DNA of 64,000 bases, from contig QJNS01000114.1 of assembly GCA_004154925.1 (NCBI GenBank), forward strand, positions 62,001 to 126,000, written 5' to 3'. Shown here one piece after another: positions 25,337-36,289 of this stretch. The stretch comes from Monosporascus cannonballus. Lineage: Eukaryota > Ascomycota > Sordariomycetes > Xylariales. Positions within the stretch are counted from its first letter, which is position 1; every line of letters starts with the position of its first letter. Under the pieces are notes generated by a model, which had not been told where the DNA came from, ran no database searches, and was given only the letters and a program-made list of their open reading frames with translations. The position numbers were made by a program, and so were the translations under genes.

Positions 25337-26503
25337 GGACTCTGGCTTCGAAGATTGGCAACAGGATTCAACCAATGGAGCACCTAATTGCGCGATGGCA
25401 GGTAAGACGGACATAACTGACGTGATGGGTATGGTGATACGATGAACACGATGAACATAGTAGCCATAAAAGAATGATTGTGCGATGTCCTGGCATTTGT
25501 TACTCGTTTTCACGCGGAGAAGCTGACCTTGGGTTAGCTTGGAAGGTTATTAGCAACCCATATTTATTTTCTTTTGAAGACATTGAACTCACTGGTCCTG
25601 CATTCAGCGGTGACTGCTTGTGGTTTAACAACTCCCGTTGACCTATCCACGCCTAGGGGTGGCTATCCGCATGTAGAGTAAATCGCAAGCGAACATGGTT
25701 GAAGTATAGGGAACGAGAACTATGGAGCTTCCCTCTCGCCAGCCGAGAGATCACCAGCGCCAGATTAAACGTCTAAAAATGGGGCAGCTGAGGAGAACAC
25801 ACTTTGACTGGCTGATGCAAGTAGGAGTCTAAGAAACGATGTGCTATCTCTCGGAACGAGCTGGGAGGTTCGAAATGGGAAGGAGGCCCAACACATTCAT
25901 CTCTGACGAGTTTGGTCACTGGAAGGAACCTTGAATGGCCTCAATTGCCTCTACGGTGCTTATACATCCTCCATAGGCTATTAATGAGAACAATTCCTTT
26001 ATATGGTTTCCATGTACCCAGTTATCCAGAAGCAGTCGCAGAACGAAACAATGTCACACAGGCCCATTTTTTGGTTGATTCAGCTAGAGTTGCACATAAA
26101 AACGGTACAGGATGTGAATCCCATTGTGTGAATACATCACAACCCGTTTAGATGGCCCGCAGAGTCAGGCGCCTCCCGGGTCCGGCTATCGTGAATAAAC
26201 GATGGGCAGTGAATCAATTGATGTAGGGAAACGTTGATATAGCGGACATCTGTTTCTCCATGGGAACCGAGCCGCCCGAGTTCTATTTCTATTTCACTTC
26301 CTGATGTCGCTCAGTTATAATATATCCTTTCGACGTAAGCTGTCCATCCCGCACTCTGACCAGCTAGAGACTTCCCATCGCACGTACAAACACATAGGTC
26401 CGAGCAACACCATCCGCCCGTCCGCCGAAAACATTGGCAACCCGAATCAGTAACGAAAAGGGCTTTTGATGCACATTTATCTGAAGGAGAAGTCACCGTC
26501 AGC
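25337..26503. other. Intergenic
   Basis: Mixed composition. A 79-codon frame at 25912-26151 has no recognisable features. I see no supported gene, RNA or repeat. Confidence 0.4.
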
Positions 26504-27004
26504 ATGTGCAACGACATCTACAACAGATTCCAGCAATGCGAATGCAGGGTCTTCCAGAACACCTGCGAGTGTGGGACAGCAAGGCGCGGCCAGCCACCAA
26601 AGGAGGGGTGCGAGCTGGAGAAGACAGTATTGCTACCAGCACCCCCTTCCAAGGTGCCCCCGGGGCTGCTATGCAAGCGGACCGTATCCATAAGACCAAT
26701 CGAAGGTAGTTGCCCGAATTGCCAAATGAAGATGAAGAGAAAGGCACAGGGAGAGGAACAAGCAGCAAGAACCGAGCACCAGGAGACACTACCAGCCGGC
26801 TCCAGTTCCGGTTACCCGCCCACGATGTCTGGTAGGCATACTCCGTCCCTAGAGCCAATTTCGAGACTAGTAGTCGCCGCTGACATTGCAGCAGTGCAGA
26901 GAGACACCCAGTCGCCTGACCCAACCGCATTGGCGAGGGTGCGCGATTCGTTCATCAAGGTAGCGGAAGAGCATCGCTCGACGCCCCCAAGCCAGCGACG
27001 ATAG
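26504..27004 (+). CDS. Small Cys-rich hypothetical protein
   Basis: 166 residues in a single open frame. The first 36 residues hold six cysteines (2, 12, 14, 21, 23, 36), and a second C-x-x-C pair is at 70-73, embedded in a basic patch. The rest is polar and Ser/Pro-rich. Many ascomycetes carry short uncharacterised proteins that begin with M-C and have C-x-C pairs at similar spacing. They may bind zinc, but no fold is established here. There is no signal peptide, so a secreted effector is unlikely. The call rests on frame length and Cys pattern, and antisense frames of similar length exist. Confidence 0.5.
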   Translation: MCNDIYNRFQQCECRVFQNTCECGTARRGQPPKEGCELEKTVLLPAPPSKVPPGLLCKRTVSIRPIEGSCPNCQMKMKRKAQGEEQAARTEHQETLPAGSSSGYPPTMSGRHTPSLEPISRLVVAADIAAVQRDTQSPDPTALARVRDSFIKVAEEHRSTPPSQRR

Positions 27005-28591
27005 GGGACGAGCCGGAAGGGCATTTGGAAGTGGGTTGGGCTAGGAGATGGTCACCTGCTAGCCATTCTCTCGGATGGAGAGCTCGATCAGTTTCTGCTC
27101 GCCATCTGCCCGTGGGGGGAAGGGGGGGGGGGTTTCCGCAAAGGGGCTCGATGGGTTCGTGGAAGTTCCTTGTTGGATCTACCCTTATATGTCAATCCAG
27201 CCTCTTGCGTTTTATTTAGCCCATACAGTAGATGCACTGTCCGTATCCAGTGAGACTCTGAGTCCACGCCTACCTGATAATTAGACCCTATTCCCACCAT
27301 ACCTTACAACGACATTGATTGTGGGATGAGCCGCGGGCCGTAGTCGTCCCTTGTGGCCTGCTTCGCTGCTTGATGGTTTGATCCATTACCAAGGCAACTT
27401 TTCTGGGGTGGGCACGCCGTGACTGTCTACTTGCCCCAATGCTCCGAGTGACGACCCATCTAAGTGCGCAGTTGGGTGTAGTTCAAGTTCATAGACGTCG
27501 GCGGTTGGATCAATCTACGGTCACGTTGGGGAATTATTATTAGCCTCGCTTCATTGACCCATTCAACTGGGAACGGATGGAAGGTGTGGTCACCAATGAT
27601 TGACGCATATTTATTAGGGCGGGGTAAGCGATAACGAAATAGGCAGGCGGGGCCACAGCTACGGGGAGAGCTGAGGGGGTTTATGTGTGGGGCGGATGGT
27701 GATCAAAATGCCTAATTGACACACTTTTGGAGTGGGTCCAAAGGAAGTTATCCCACACGAGTGACGCCACCAGCAACACCGCTACGCAACGCCACCAACC
27801 TCTAGACTGGGGTCTGCGATTCTGGGCTGCAAAGCCCCGTGCCTCATACCCCACCCATGTCATGCCCCAACAACCAAATTACTTACATACAGTAGCGCAA
27901 TAACTTGTGAACACGAACCTCGTTACCTCTCCTGCTCTCTGCCTGGCCTTGGGTTTCCTGCATATCTCGCGCAGTCAAGAAAGCGCTTCCTGCCTTGTCC
28001 TTACTTACTTCCTTATAGCTTCCGACTACCTCCGCACTTACATACACACAACTCGGGCCGTGCTAATTGTCCAACCATCCCTTCCCAGCCGACAGCGAAG
28101 CTTTGAGGCTTATTAGACTAAAACGTTGACGATCATCCCGCCCTTATATGAACCTTAACAGCAGACTATACCCCATTTGCTGCATATGATTCCGTTAACC
28201 ACTGATCGTCTGGTCTTCCCGAGCCCCGATATCCTATGTTGTCATTTCTCGCATGATTTATCTTCTAAGTGCGTCGAGTTATGGCCAAGAAGGCGCGTCA
28301 GAGGATAAGCTATGGTTCGTCTCCCCTAATGCCGTCAGCTTTGTCTTATACCCTATTCTTGCTCTCCTTCGCGCCTCCTGCTGCATTGCCGTATCTCGTC
28401 TACCTATGCCATATCTTCGCGCCTTTGCGTCGTCACTATTAGAGAATGCCTGCTACATCCATTTCCCGTCCGTTCCCCCCGTGTCGCACCGGGAGCCGCC
28501 TATATAGACGGGGCGATATTGTTGATCGCTAATGACAACTGGCCTTCTGGATAAAATAAGAGCGTAACAATTTATTGACCCTTTATTTCAG
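27005..28591. other. Intergenic and unresolved 5' part of the WD40 gene
   Basis: Contains a G-run region at 27115-27131 (6 G, 2 A, 11 G). The first exon of the downstream WD40 gene must lie somewhere here, because exon 2 opens in phase 1 at 28592 and lacks a start codon. I could not place that exon. The frame across 28223-28239 reads APISYVV, resembling the I-S-Y-V start of the family, but has no usable ATG or donor. Confidence 0.4.
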
Positions 28592-31500
28592 TTCTCGAGC
28601 TTGATCACTCCTCGTCGGGCGGACATAGACTTGGTGTAAACGGCCTTGCTGTCGATCCCGACAATGCAATCCTGTATGTTAAACACCGCCTACTTGAATC
28701 GCGATGGTTATAACCACTAACACCGGTGTCGCATAGCTATTCTGGAGGTAGAGATGGGGTCGTCTGCGCCTGGGATCTGAATCTGGACCTAAAACAACAT
28801 GCCAATGGCCTTTCCGCATCCGACTCGAAACCGAAACCCACGAAGAGTAAATTCCGGGCCTCGACCCAGGCTCATACCCACTGGGTAAACGATATCGTCC
28901 TCGCGTCTAATAACACTGCGCTGGTGTCTGCGTCTTCCGACCTGACGGTCAAGGTATGGCGACCATCGTCCGCCGATACCGAGGCGCATACTATTGGCCA
29001 ACATGCCGACTACGTGAAAAGTGTCGCGAGCCCTAGCTGGGCTGACTGGGTCGCATCGGGAGGACTCGACCGCAAGATCTGTCTTTGGGATCTCAGCGGC
29101 AAGGGCAAGTCATTGGAAATCGACGTCAGCGGCGAAGACGTCACCGAGAAGGGTTCTGTCTATGCCTTGAGTGTGGGCCGGAGCATATTGGCCAGTGGAG
29201 GCCCAGAGTCGATAGTACGCCTGTGGGATCCCAAGACTGGTAAGAGAGTGACGAAGTTTGTAGGGCATACGGACAACATCAGAGCCATTCTCGTCAGCGA
29301 GTCCGGCGACACGGTCATGACTGCTAGTTCCGATCAAACCGTCAAGGTCTGGAGCGTCACAGCTGGGAGATGTATGCACACCTTGACCATGCATAACGAT
29401 AGCGTCTGGTCGCTCTTCTCGGACCATCCCGAACTGGCCGTCTTCTATAGTAGCGATCGATCCGGCTTGCTCGTCAAGACGGACACCCGAGGCGCACAGG
29501 ACATGGACGAGGGCTTATCCGTTGCTATAGCGCAAGAACACAACGGCGTGAGTAAGGTCGTTGCTAGCGGGGATTATATATGGACGGCCTCTGCGAGTTC
29601 TTCGGTTAACAGGTGGAGGAACGTGGACACCGGTCCAGATGCTCAGCTTCCCGGGGCTTTCAGGGAATTACGGGCCGCAAGTCTAGGAGCAAGATCGAGA
29701 CATGCTTCTATATCATCGGTCAATGGATCGGCCACAAAAGAAATACCGGAAAGATCCATATTAAGGATCTCCAATACGGCAGCGTTTCCGCCACAAATCG
29801 CCAGCGCGGTCGAGGCAAATCCCACAGGCACATCGAGGAGAGGCTCGGAGATCGATACAGATCCAATCGCCCAAGCCATTGATCCTATACATCAACTTCC
29901 GGAGGAGACAATCGAGGGCCAGAACGGATTGGTAAAGCATAAGCTACTCAACGATCGGCGGCGGGTGTTGACTTTAGATACTGCCGGGGATGTATTATTG
30001 TGGGATCTGATCAGGGTAACATATCTGAACCCCCCCGGTTATTGATCGTGACTAATTAGTGGACAGTGTGAAGTTATCCAGAGGTTTGGAAAGAGACACC
30101 TCGAAGATGTAGAACCGGAAGTGAACACTCTCGAAGCTGTGGCTCCTTGGTGTTCGATCGACACTAGTTCGGGAAACCTGACAGTGATTCTGGAGCCTTT
30201 CAACTGCTTCGACGCCGAAATGTATGCTGATGAGCTAACATTGGAGGAGCCTGTTGAATTCCGCGAAGACCAGAGAAGTAAGCGATTCGCTCGGGACTTG
30301 TGGGATAATTCAGGACTGACAATAACTCAGTCAATTTGGGAAGATGGATTCTTCGGTATCTATTCGCAAAACTCATCGACGAAGAAATTAAACGCGACGA
30401 AGCATATCGACAGCAGTTGAATGAAAACGTCGAAAAACGTCAGGCTGCTGCCAGAGTAGACCCGCCGAACTCGATAACAATACCAACCTCATCAGGCTGG
30501 CAGCCGACCGATTCCCCGGTAACGACCCCCAAGGCAAATGGCATCAACTTTCCGATGTCTCCCTCGCTGGGAATCGGAGCCGCCACATCCATTTCACATC
30601 TCCCAGGAGTGCCAGAAAACTTCCCTACCCCTAGTAGTCCTATCGGCAAACGGTCCACGCAGGTCAGCCGGTCGTCCGGTGAAGATTACTTCTCTAGTGG
30701 TATTAGTTCTATTGAGGCGGGTGCGAAACCTGTCGCCACGCCTGCGGCGGTAGAAACGCCAACGACCAAAGAAGAAGCTCCACAATCGCCAATAGAAGGA
30801 AAGGCGAAGGAGAAGGAGAAGGACGCCGTTAAGTCACCCGGTACGCCATTTTCTAAGAAGTTTAGAATGGGTATGTCTTTTGGTTCGAAGAAGTCTGGAA
30901 GATCTGCCTCTACCAGCACGGAAAAGCCGACCGTAGTGGAGGAGAAGTCGGATGAGAACAAGTCCGAGTCGTCCTCGAACCATGAGAAGGAGTTTGACGA
31001 CAGTTTCCGTGGCGTTATCCAGAAGATACAGAACGAGTACGAAAGACAGCTACAGGAGAGCCCCGACAAATCCGTCGACACCAGGGTCACGCCCAGTCTG
31101 CCGGTTGAAACCCCGGTGCTGAAGCTCCCACCGGGCACAAGGGTCATCATCCAAGAAGAAACATCTGGTGGTAGCGCAAACCTGTATCAAGGGACGGTAG
31201 AAACTGTCGGTGTCGACGCTGATATTATCGAGGAAAAGGCCCCGATGTGGCTCGGTGAAGTGCTCTTGACCGTGAGTCCCTGTTATTGCCTGTGTTGATT
31301 CATCTTTCTTTTCCTGACACGTCCAGAACACAATACCGCCGAAGGAGCCAGTGAAGATCTCGTTCGTGCTACACCCGTGGCAAGATACGTTGCCCAGCAT
31401 GGCAACAACCGACGGCAACAACCGTCTCAATGCCAACAGGATGCTGAGAGTGAAGAAGATCTTGGCGTACGTGGCGGAGAGAATTGATCCGACCTACAGC

Positions 31501-31829
31501 GAAGATGATACGGATGCGCTCAAACCAGACGAATATCTAGAACTGTACTGTAATGACCAGGTGTGTACTGTACTGCGTCCAAGTGCAGAGCGGAAACTGA
31601 CGTATGTCGACAGCTCCTACCGAATACGATGAGCCTCGCGACTCTGCGAGCTCACATTTGGAAGGGAGGCAACGATGTCGTTCTGTACTATAAGGCAAAC
31701 GGCCGAAAGGAACTCCCCAAGGAACTGCCGCAGCCGCCTGCAACAGAGAAGAGCAGCGTAGCACACGTGGAAGACGCATCTGTGAGCACGGCATCACACT
31801 TTGCAACCGCCGCTATCGTCGCGGTTTGA
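28592..31829 (+). CDS. WD40-repeat protein WDR48/Bun107 (deubiquitinase activator)
   Basis: Exons 28592-28673, 28737-30015, 30067-30277, 30331-31271, 31327-31560 and 31614-31829. All junctions are GT-AG with matching phases, and introns are 51-63 bp. The first exon was not found, so the N-terminus is missing. Exon 2 carries [18 protein letters not shown] joined to [13 protein letters not shown], the conserved start of this family's beta-propeller. Further WD repeats follow ([34 protein letters not shown]). After splicing, the C-terminal half shows the DUF3337 motifs [30 protein letters not shown] and [15 protein letters not shown], then the ubiquitin-like tail. In animals WDR48/UAF1, and in fission yeast Bun107, bind and activate USP deubiquitinases. 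A low-complexity Ser/Lys/Glu linker is present, as in fungal homologues. Confidence 0.93.
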
Positions 31830-32159
31830 GGTATCGCTGGTCTTCGCCAGACGGATGTCGAGAAGGGTATCATTGATCTAAGATCTAATTGCACGAGTGT
31901 ATCTAAAAGCGGGAGGGGATATCTAGACTCCTATCTTGTACATAGACCGGGCTTATACGTCCAGTGACACCCTCAATCGTACATATTATTCCCTCGAACA
32001 TTTGTGATCTCCCCGCGGCGCGTCTCCCGCTAGGCTTACCTGTACTCCATGACACGGGTGGTTCCCCGCCACATCCCAACAGCCCGACATGGCCCCTTTT
32101 CGTGCGGGCCGAACCACGAGCACGCACGCATTCTGCGTCCTGCATCCTCATGCTTCATA
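31830..32159. other. Convergent intergenic, WDR48 and SAM carrier
   Basis: 330 bp between two convergent 3' ends. It presumably holds both polyadenylation regions. No canonical signal is clear. Confidence 0.4.
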
Positions 32160-33110
32160 TCACGGAGCGCGCGTCCCCTGCAGGGCGTTCACGGCCCACT
32201 GGTAGCTGCCAAGGAAGATGGCGCCGCCGGCGCTGATCCACATGACACGGGGGCCGACACCGGCGAAGAAGGGCCGGACGCCGTGGGCGGCCCAGATGCC
32301 GCGCAGCACCGTGAGCACGCCCTCGCGCTCCTTCGACAGCATGACGCGCGTCTTGAGGACGTCGAGCGGCGTGGTGACGCCCGCGGCCACGGCGCCGCTG
32401 AGGCTGCCGTAGAGGGCGCTCTCGACGGCGCCCACCTCCACCTCCACCTCCCCCGTCATCCTCCCGGCGGCACTGGTCCCGACCCCGGCCCCTCCCGCGG
32501 CCTGCTGTTGCTGTCGCTGTCGGCGCCGACGACGCCCCCACCCCTTGAGCGCCTCCCACAGCGGGAACTGGATCACGGTGAACGGCACCTCGCGCATCAC
32601 CGTGATGCCCCACCCGCGGTACAGCTCGCGCCAGACGCCGGCGGCGCCGACGGCGGGCCGCTGCGACATGATGGCGCGCAGCGCGGCCCATGACGAGCCG
32701 CCGTGCAGACCCGCCTGGGCGCGCTGCTTGACGACCTCGGTCGGCACGCGCACGGCGCAGGCGGCCACCTCGCCGAACGAGGCGGCGAGCATGTGGGACA
32801 GGGGCTCCGCCCACCCGCCGCCGCGCGGCGGAATTGTCGAGGAGGACGAGGAAGCGGTGGAGAGCAGGCCCTTGACGCCCTCGTACGTGCAGAAGAAGAA
32901 GGCGGCGCCCGGAGCGGACCCCACGAGCGCGGACCCGACGCCGCGGTACACGCCCCCGAAGCCGCCCGAGGCGAAGAAGCCGGCGCGCGACTGCAGCCGC
33001 GTCTTCAGCGTGTCGAGCGGGTACAGCGACAGGTCCACCGTGGTTCCTGCTATGCCGCCCGCGAGGAGCGCCGTGCGGAAGCTCGGGGGCTCGGGGTTCT
33101 GTTGCAGCAT
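32160..33110 (-). CDS. PET8: Mitochondrial S-adenosylmethionine carrier
   Basis: 316 residues, no intron. This SLC25-family carrier brings S-adenosylmethionine into mitochondria in exchange for S-adenosylhomocysteine. The three carrier signatures P-x-D/E-x-x-K are at residues 31-36 (PLDTLK), 123-128 (PTEVVK) and 248-253 (PLDVLK), each after a hydrophobic helix. The motifs DLSLYPLDTLKTRLQS, VPTEVVKQRAQAG and PLWEALK fit the PET8/SLC25A26 subgroup rather than other carriers. An Arg/Gln/Gly-rich low-complexity insertion at about 191-229 lies in the loop between helices 4 and 5 and is longer than in yeast. GC content of the gene is very high, and long spurious frames therefore exist on the opposite strand. 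The start lies about 460 bp from the divergent TilS gene. Confidence 0.93.
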   Translation of the reverse strand: MLQQNPEPPSFRTALLAGGIAGTTVDLSLYPLDTLKTRLQSRAGFFASGGFGGVYRGVGSALVGSAPGAAFFFCTYEGVKGLLSTASSSSSTIPPRGGGWAEPLSHMLAASFGEVAACAVRVPTEVVKQRAQAGLHGGSSWAALRAIMSQRPAVGAAGVWRELYRGWGITVMREVPFTVIQFPLWEALKGWGRRRRRQRQQQQAAGGAGVGTSAAGRMTGEVEVEVGAVESALYGSLSGAVAAGVTTPLDVLKTRVMLSKEREGVLTVLRGIWAAHGVRPFFAGVGPRVMWISAGGAIFLGSYQWAVNALQGTRAP

Positions 33111-33570
33111 CGCGGATGGTCGCCGGGTGGTGGGTAGGTTGGGAGGAGGCTGCTTGTGGTGGAGAGGGGCGTGCTAGTGGTCCTTGGTGGCATGTGAAAG
33201 GAGGTAGATGTGAGGCGCGTCGGCTCGAAGTTGCGTCACGGGTGTCTTAGGGCCGCAGCCGTGGAGCGGGAGCTTCAATTGCGTCCATTGGGTGTTCCGA
33301 GTCTCGAATTGGAATCGGATAAGACGAGATGCTTCACTAACGTTAAATTTCGAGGTGAACTCCGAACGCGGCTCGGAGATGTGAGGTCATTAGTATTGAA
33401 AAATCGCGCTCTGGTTGGTTAGAGCTTCCAATGTCCCCGGAACTGTGGAGCTTCTTTTATAGGATAGGGCTTTGAAAACCTCATCAATTTTGTCAAATCG
33501 CACGTGCAGTCTTGGTTGCAATTACAACTCGGCTTAGCTCCATCATGAACAATAGGAGATATACGATGGA
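33111..33570. promoter_or_regulatory. Shared divergent promoter region, PET8-type carrier and TilS
   Basis: 460 bp between two divergently transcribed genes whose products both act in mitochondria in other fungi. This makes a shared promoter plausible. No specific factor site is claimed. Confidence 0.4.
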
Positions 33571-35899
33571 ATGAACATTCTTCCACATGTTTTACATGCG
33601 GGGGCTCGGCCAATTGGCGTGGCTGAGTTTGCCGATGCCATTCGAGCGACATGCCCTCCACGCTTCCCCAAAGCCAGAGGCTCGCTGCGTAGACAGGTCG
33701 GTGAGTAACTCGGTCTTGAATCATAAGAGTCTATAAGTAAAAGTCATGCTTACTTGCCGTGGTCGTCGCCGCGTAGGTCTTGCGATAAGCGGCGGGGTAG
33801 ACTCCATGGCCCTGGCCTTTCTCTGTAGCAGAATTCGATCGCAAGACCGCAATATCAAAATCTCGGACAATCCCGTGTCCAGCTTCTGCGGAATCATAAT
33901 TGACCATGGACTCCGCGAAGGCTCATTCGAGGAAGCTAAGGCCGTCGCTAATGCCCTCGGGGCCATGAACATCCAAAGCGACATATACCAGCTAAGCTGG
34001 GCCCAGGTGCTGGGCGACTACAAGCACCCCAAAGAGCTGCCCAACTTCGAGAGCGCCGCCCGGAAGCTGCGTTATCGAATGCTTGGTGGTTCCTGTAGTC
34101 GCCGAAGGATAGCCAGTCTCCTGCTTGCCCACCATGAGGACGATCAGTATGAGACGGTTCTTATGCGCTTGTTGCAGGGGCATGGCAGCCGGGGCTTGCG
34201 CGGTATGAAGAAGGCTACTGATATTCCTGAGTGTGGGGGAGAGTATGGGGCCTACCAGAGCGGTTACGTGGAGGACCAGAAACAGATTCACCCGTTCTAT
34301 AACTATAACCTACCCAAAAGGGAGCGCAAAACCCTGAGACGGCAGCTTATGTCCAGCATTAACCGTCCGATGCAGGACGGAGAGCTGTGTGAGATTCGGG
34401 ACCGAGAAGCCGGCGGGGGCGCTGGCGTAGGAAATGACGGCTATAACTTTGACTTGCCAGAGTTCGACCAGGCAAAGCGCGTCGTAGCCTCTGACGTGCA
34501 CAACATCGATGTCGAGGATGGAGGATTGTACATTTACCGCCCGTTACTTGAGTTTGAGAAAGACCGAGTTATTGCGACGTGCCTCGAGAACAACATCCCC
34601 TGGTGGGAAGATCAGACTAACCACGATGCCACTCTCACCTTGCGGAATGCAGTCAGACGTTTGCATAAAAGTCATGATCTCCCAAAGGCATTGCAGAAAC
34701 CCGCCATCCTTGATCTCTCCAGGAGGTGCGAAAGGAGGGCTCAGGCTCAAAATGCGGCAGCCAACAGACTGCTAAGTCGAGCAGTCATCCGTGAATTTGA
34801 GCCCAACGTCGGGACCGCAGTGGTCCAGTTTCCTGATTTTCGCCGCCTGGAATCGAGGCGCGAAATGAGATCCCCAGAACGCCGACAGGCCCGTATCTTA
34901 CAACAGCGAGAGATTGCTGGCATTCTAATCCAAAAGGTGCTTGCACTCGTGAGCCCGGACCCAGAGACGCCACCCCTGATCAACCTCCAAAATGTCATTT
35001 CCCGCCTCTTCCCGTCCCTGGCCAGCCCTTCAGAGTCAGGACTTACAAGCCCTGCAAAGGCTTTTAGTATTGCCGGCGTCCACCTGATACCGGTCGAATC
35101 CAACCCGCAACCGAAACGATCAACGGCGTCGAGGCAACCCTTGACCTGGTACCTCACTCGGACACCGTATCCATCCCACTTGCCCCTTCCCCGGTTCCGC
35201 ATGCCCTACTGGTCTCTTTTGAAGCCACCAAAATATAGCCAACCTGAGAGTGGCAACGACGACGGTGACCGTTCCGGGAGCTCCACATGCTTGCCGTGGT
35301 CCAAGTGGATGCGTTGGGAACTATGGGACAACCGCTTCTGGATCCGGCTAGCGCACCGGCTGCCGTACCGCATCATCGTGCAGCCATTCGCCAAGGAGCA
35401 CGCGAAGCCGTTCCGCGAGCTCCTGCCCCCGGACGACAGGAACCGGCTCCGCGCTTTGCTCAAGCGCTATGCCCCTGGGAAGGTGCGGTATACGCTGCCG
35501 GGCATCTACCTGGAGGAGGATCTCAACCTGGACAACATGGTCCCGCGGCCGGATTACCTGAGTCCGGAGCCCACATCGGAGGACGAGCTTCGCAACAGCA
35601 GGGGGACCTTGAATGATCCCCATCCGGTTGACGTCTCCAACATGAAACTCCTCGCGCTGCCGACTCTGGGCATCGAGGTTCCGGGGGTAGTGCATCGGCT
35701 GCGCTACGAGGTCAGGTATAGGAGGGTTGATCGCCAGACGCTCGAGACTGCGGGCACGTTCCATAGGGGCTCTTTTGTCGCTCCGAGGAAGGTCAGGAGG
35801 GGCTCGGATGGAGCTGCTAGGAGGAGCAGAGTGCAACAGAATATGAAGGTTGTGGATACGAGTCAACATGACAGCGATTTGGAAATGTTACGTATTTAG
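33571..35899 (+). CDS. tRNA(Ile)-lysidine synthase (TilS-like)
   Basis: Exons 33571-33700 and 33777-35899, about 750 residues. TilS uses ATP to attach lysine to C34 of tRNA-Ile(CAU), so that it reads AUA. In fungi it is expected to act in mitochondria. The PP-loop SGGVDS is at residues 48-53, followed by LAHHEDDQYETVLMRLLQGHGSRGL, typical of the N-type ATP pyrophosphatase fold, then FNLP/PLLEFEKDRV and an N-x-x-R-N-like TLRNAVRR segment. The first exon reads in frame from the ATG at 33571 through GVAEFADAIRATCPPRFP, a pattern common to fungal homologues. The phase-1 intron has a gtgagt donor (33701) and a gcgtag acceptor (33776) and joins to VGLAISGG. An annotation using the nearest ATG at 33746 would lose about 40 residues. 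The protein is longer than bacterial TilS because of extra C-terminal sequence. Confidence 0.92.
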
Positions 35900-36289
35900 A
35901 CTCGGGTTGTTAATATACCATGTGAGTTGACGTAGGAAAGTTCTGACCTGCAACAGTATGTCATTCCATCACGGGCAGTTACGACTTGTGCACGCAGTTG
36001 CCGACTTGGAGACCCACACGGACAATTGCGAGAGACGTACCTTCCCAACGAATATTCAGGATCCGGGTGTGAAGGGGAGTGACGGCAAAATCATCATAGG
36101 AAGCTACGACTGGGCTAAATAGGCGAAGAGAGCTTTTTTTTTATACTTCCAGGCCCGTCTGTGTTTCTTTTTTTTTTCTCACAATTCCCCAGATTTCACC
36201 TCTCTATCCTCTCTCCCAAACTCAACCTTTCCATCCCATCTCCGACAATCACGAACAACATTGACCAGTTGCCACCACCATATCCCACC
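35900..36289. promoter_or_regulatory. Upstream region of F-box gene, T/CT-rich
   Basis: Two poly-T stretches (36135-36142 and 36169-36177) precede a CT-rich leader running to the ATG at 36290. This resembles the pyrimidine-rich promoter and leader of ascomycete genes. Confidence 0.35.

Noticed and set aside
32049..32693. Long plus-strand frame opposite the SAM carrier
   Set aside because: The minus-strand frame has three perfect carrier motifs. The plus-strand frame is a GC-rich shadow without family features.
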